Positions 51,873 through 51,913 of a DNA stretch of 51,913 nucleotides are shown here, one piece after another (the stretch's first letter is position 1; each line of letters opens with the position of its first letter). Both the position numbers and the translations under genes were made by a program. The stretch spans positions 1 to 51,913 of the forward strand of contig JBBDST010000009.1 in NCBI GenBank assembly GCA_040904765.1, in the 5' to 3' direction. The notes beneath the pieces are model-generated. The model had not been told where the DNA came from, made no database searches, and saw nothing but the letters and a program-made list of their open reading frames with translations. Source of the stretch: JBBDST01 sp040904765 (GTDB taxonomy: Bacteria; Actinomycetota; Nitriliruptoria; Nitriliruptorales; Nitriliruptoraceae).

Positions 51873-51913
51873 TCGGGGGTGGTGTAATCGGTAACACGAC
51901 TGGTTCTGGTCCA
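51873..51913 (+). tRNA. tRNA-Gln (CTG), 3' part beyond window
   Basis: TCGGGGG acceptor strand, TG, GTGT...ACAC D stem around AATCGGTA, G, anticodon stem ACTGG and loop TTCTGGT giving anticodon CTG at 51906-51908; CCA begins the 3' anticodon stem. The TCGGGGGTGGTGTAATCGGT form matches bacterial tRNA-Gln. It follows gltX by 113 bp, fitting the indirect Gln-tRNA route with GatCAB. Confidence 0.9.

Noticed and set aside
1..51913. Mobile elements, CRISPR arrays or prophage genes
   Set aside because: No transposase, integrase, spaced direct repeats or phage-like genes were seen; nearly all gene space is core metabolism.

Overview
The window is a dense block of mostly housekeeping genes from a bacterium that looks like an actinomycete-lineage (Actinomycetota) member, possibly an Acidimicrobiia-type organism; the phylum call rests on gene order and protein resemblance, the class call is a guess. 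Evidence for the phylum: the co-localisation of etfB-etfA, a cysteine desulfurase, mnmA, ligA, gatCAB, ilvB-ilvN, serA, leuB, a fumarylacetoacetate-hydrolase-family gene, gltX and leuC-leuD recalls the order known around Rv2987c-Rv3029c of Mycobacterium tuberculosis; GTG starts are frequent, 4-base ATGA/GTGA overlaps are common, and many -10-like boxes have the TANNNT form. Unlike mycobacteria with FAS-I, it carries a complete type II fatty acid synthesis cluster. Intergenic gaps are short, and I saw no insertion sequence, prophage, CRISPR array or integrase.

Layout. 1-32: 5' half of a tRNA (probably Arg) on the minus strand. 161-4135: amidohydrolase, sirtuin, purine nucleoside phosphorylase, enoyl-CoA hydratase. 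4140-6359 (minus): a copper-delivery operon for cytochrome oxidase (PCuAC chaperone, Sco, CtaG-like, DUF3006-like). 6448-10717: small membrane protein, ABC exporter, ETF subunits, an orphan beta-rich protein. 10768-15042: cysteine desulfurase-mnmA-ligA. 15046-17075 (minus): pncB with its probable NAD regulator nrtR, and a palindrome in the promoter region. 17207-22530: gatCAB then dxs. 22545-27724: an attenuated ilvB-ilvN-aminotransferase-plsC-plsC operon. 27729-31198: CitE-like lyase, MaoC-like dehydratase, dGTPase, acetyltransferase, truncated haemoglobin. 31304-39136: serA, then fabD-fabH-fabG-acpP-fabF-plsC-acpS-fabI. 39148-43221: lgt, leuCD, a 2-hydroxyacid dehydrogenase. 43402-46901: murI, HAD phosphatase, a Cys-rich protein coupled to an RDD membrane protein, leuB. 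46942-51913: dodecin, a second branched-chain leader with a stand-alone LeuA-regulatory-like protein, FAH-family enzyme, purB, gltX, tRNA-Gln(CTG) cut by the window end.

The genes form coherent modules: branched-chain amino acid synthesis (ilvBN, leuB, leuCD) under two translated leader peptides; fatty acid and phospholipid synthesis (FAS-II plus three PlsC-type acyltransferases); tRNA-dependent glutamine formation (GluRS, GatCAB, tRNA-Gln); tRNA thiolation (cysteine desulfurase, MnmA); NAD economy (PncB, NrtR, NAD-dependent ligase, sirtuin); and respiratory electron transfer (ETF, copper delivery).

The most unusual item is 47166-47909: a promoter, a 22-codon leader ending in a Val/Ile/Leu run, a perfect 14-bp hairpin with a competing alternative helix, and a 157-residue protein resembling only the regulatory domain of isopropylmalate synthase. 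Its leader closely resembles the leader before ilvB, so the two loci appear to form one amino-acid-sensing circuit.
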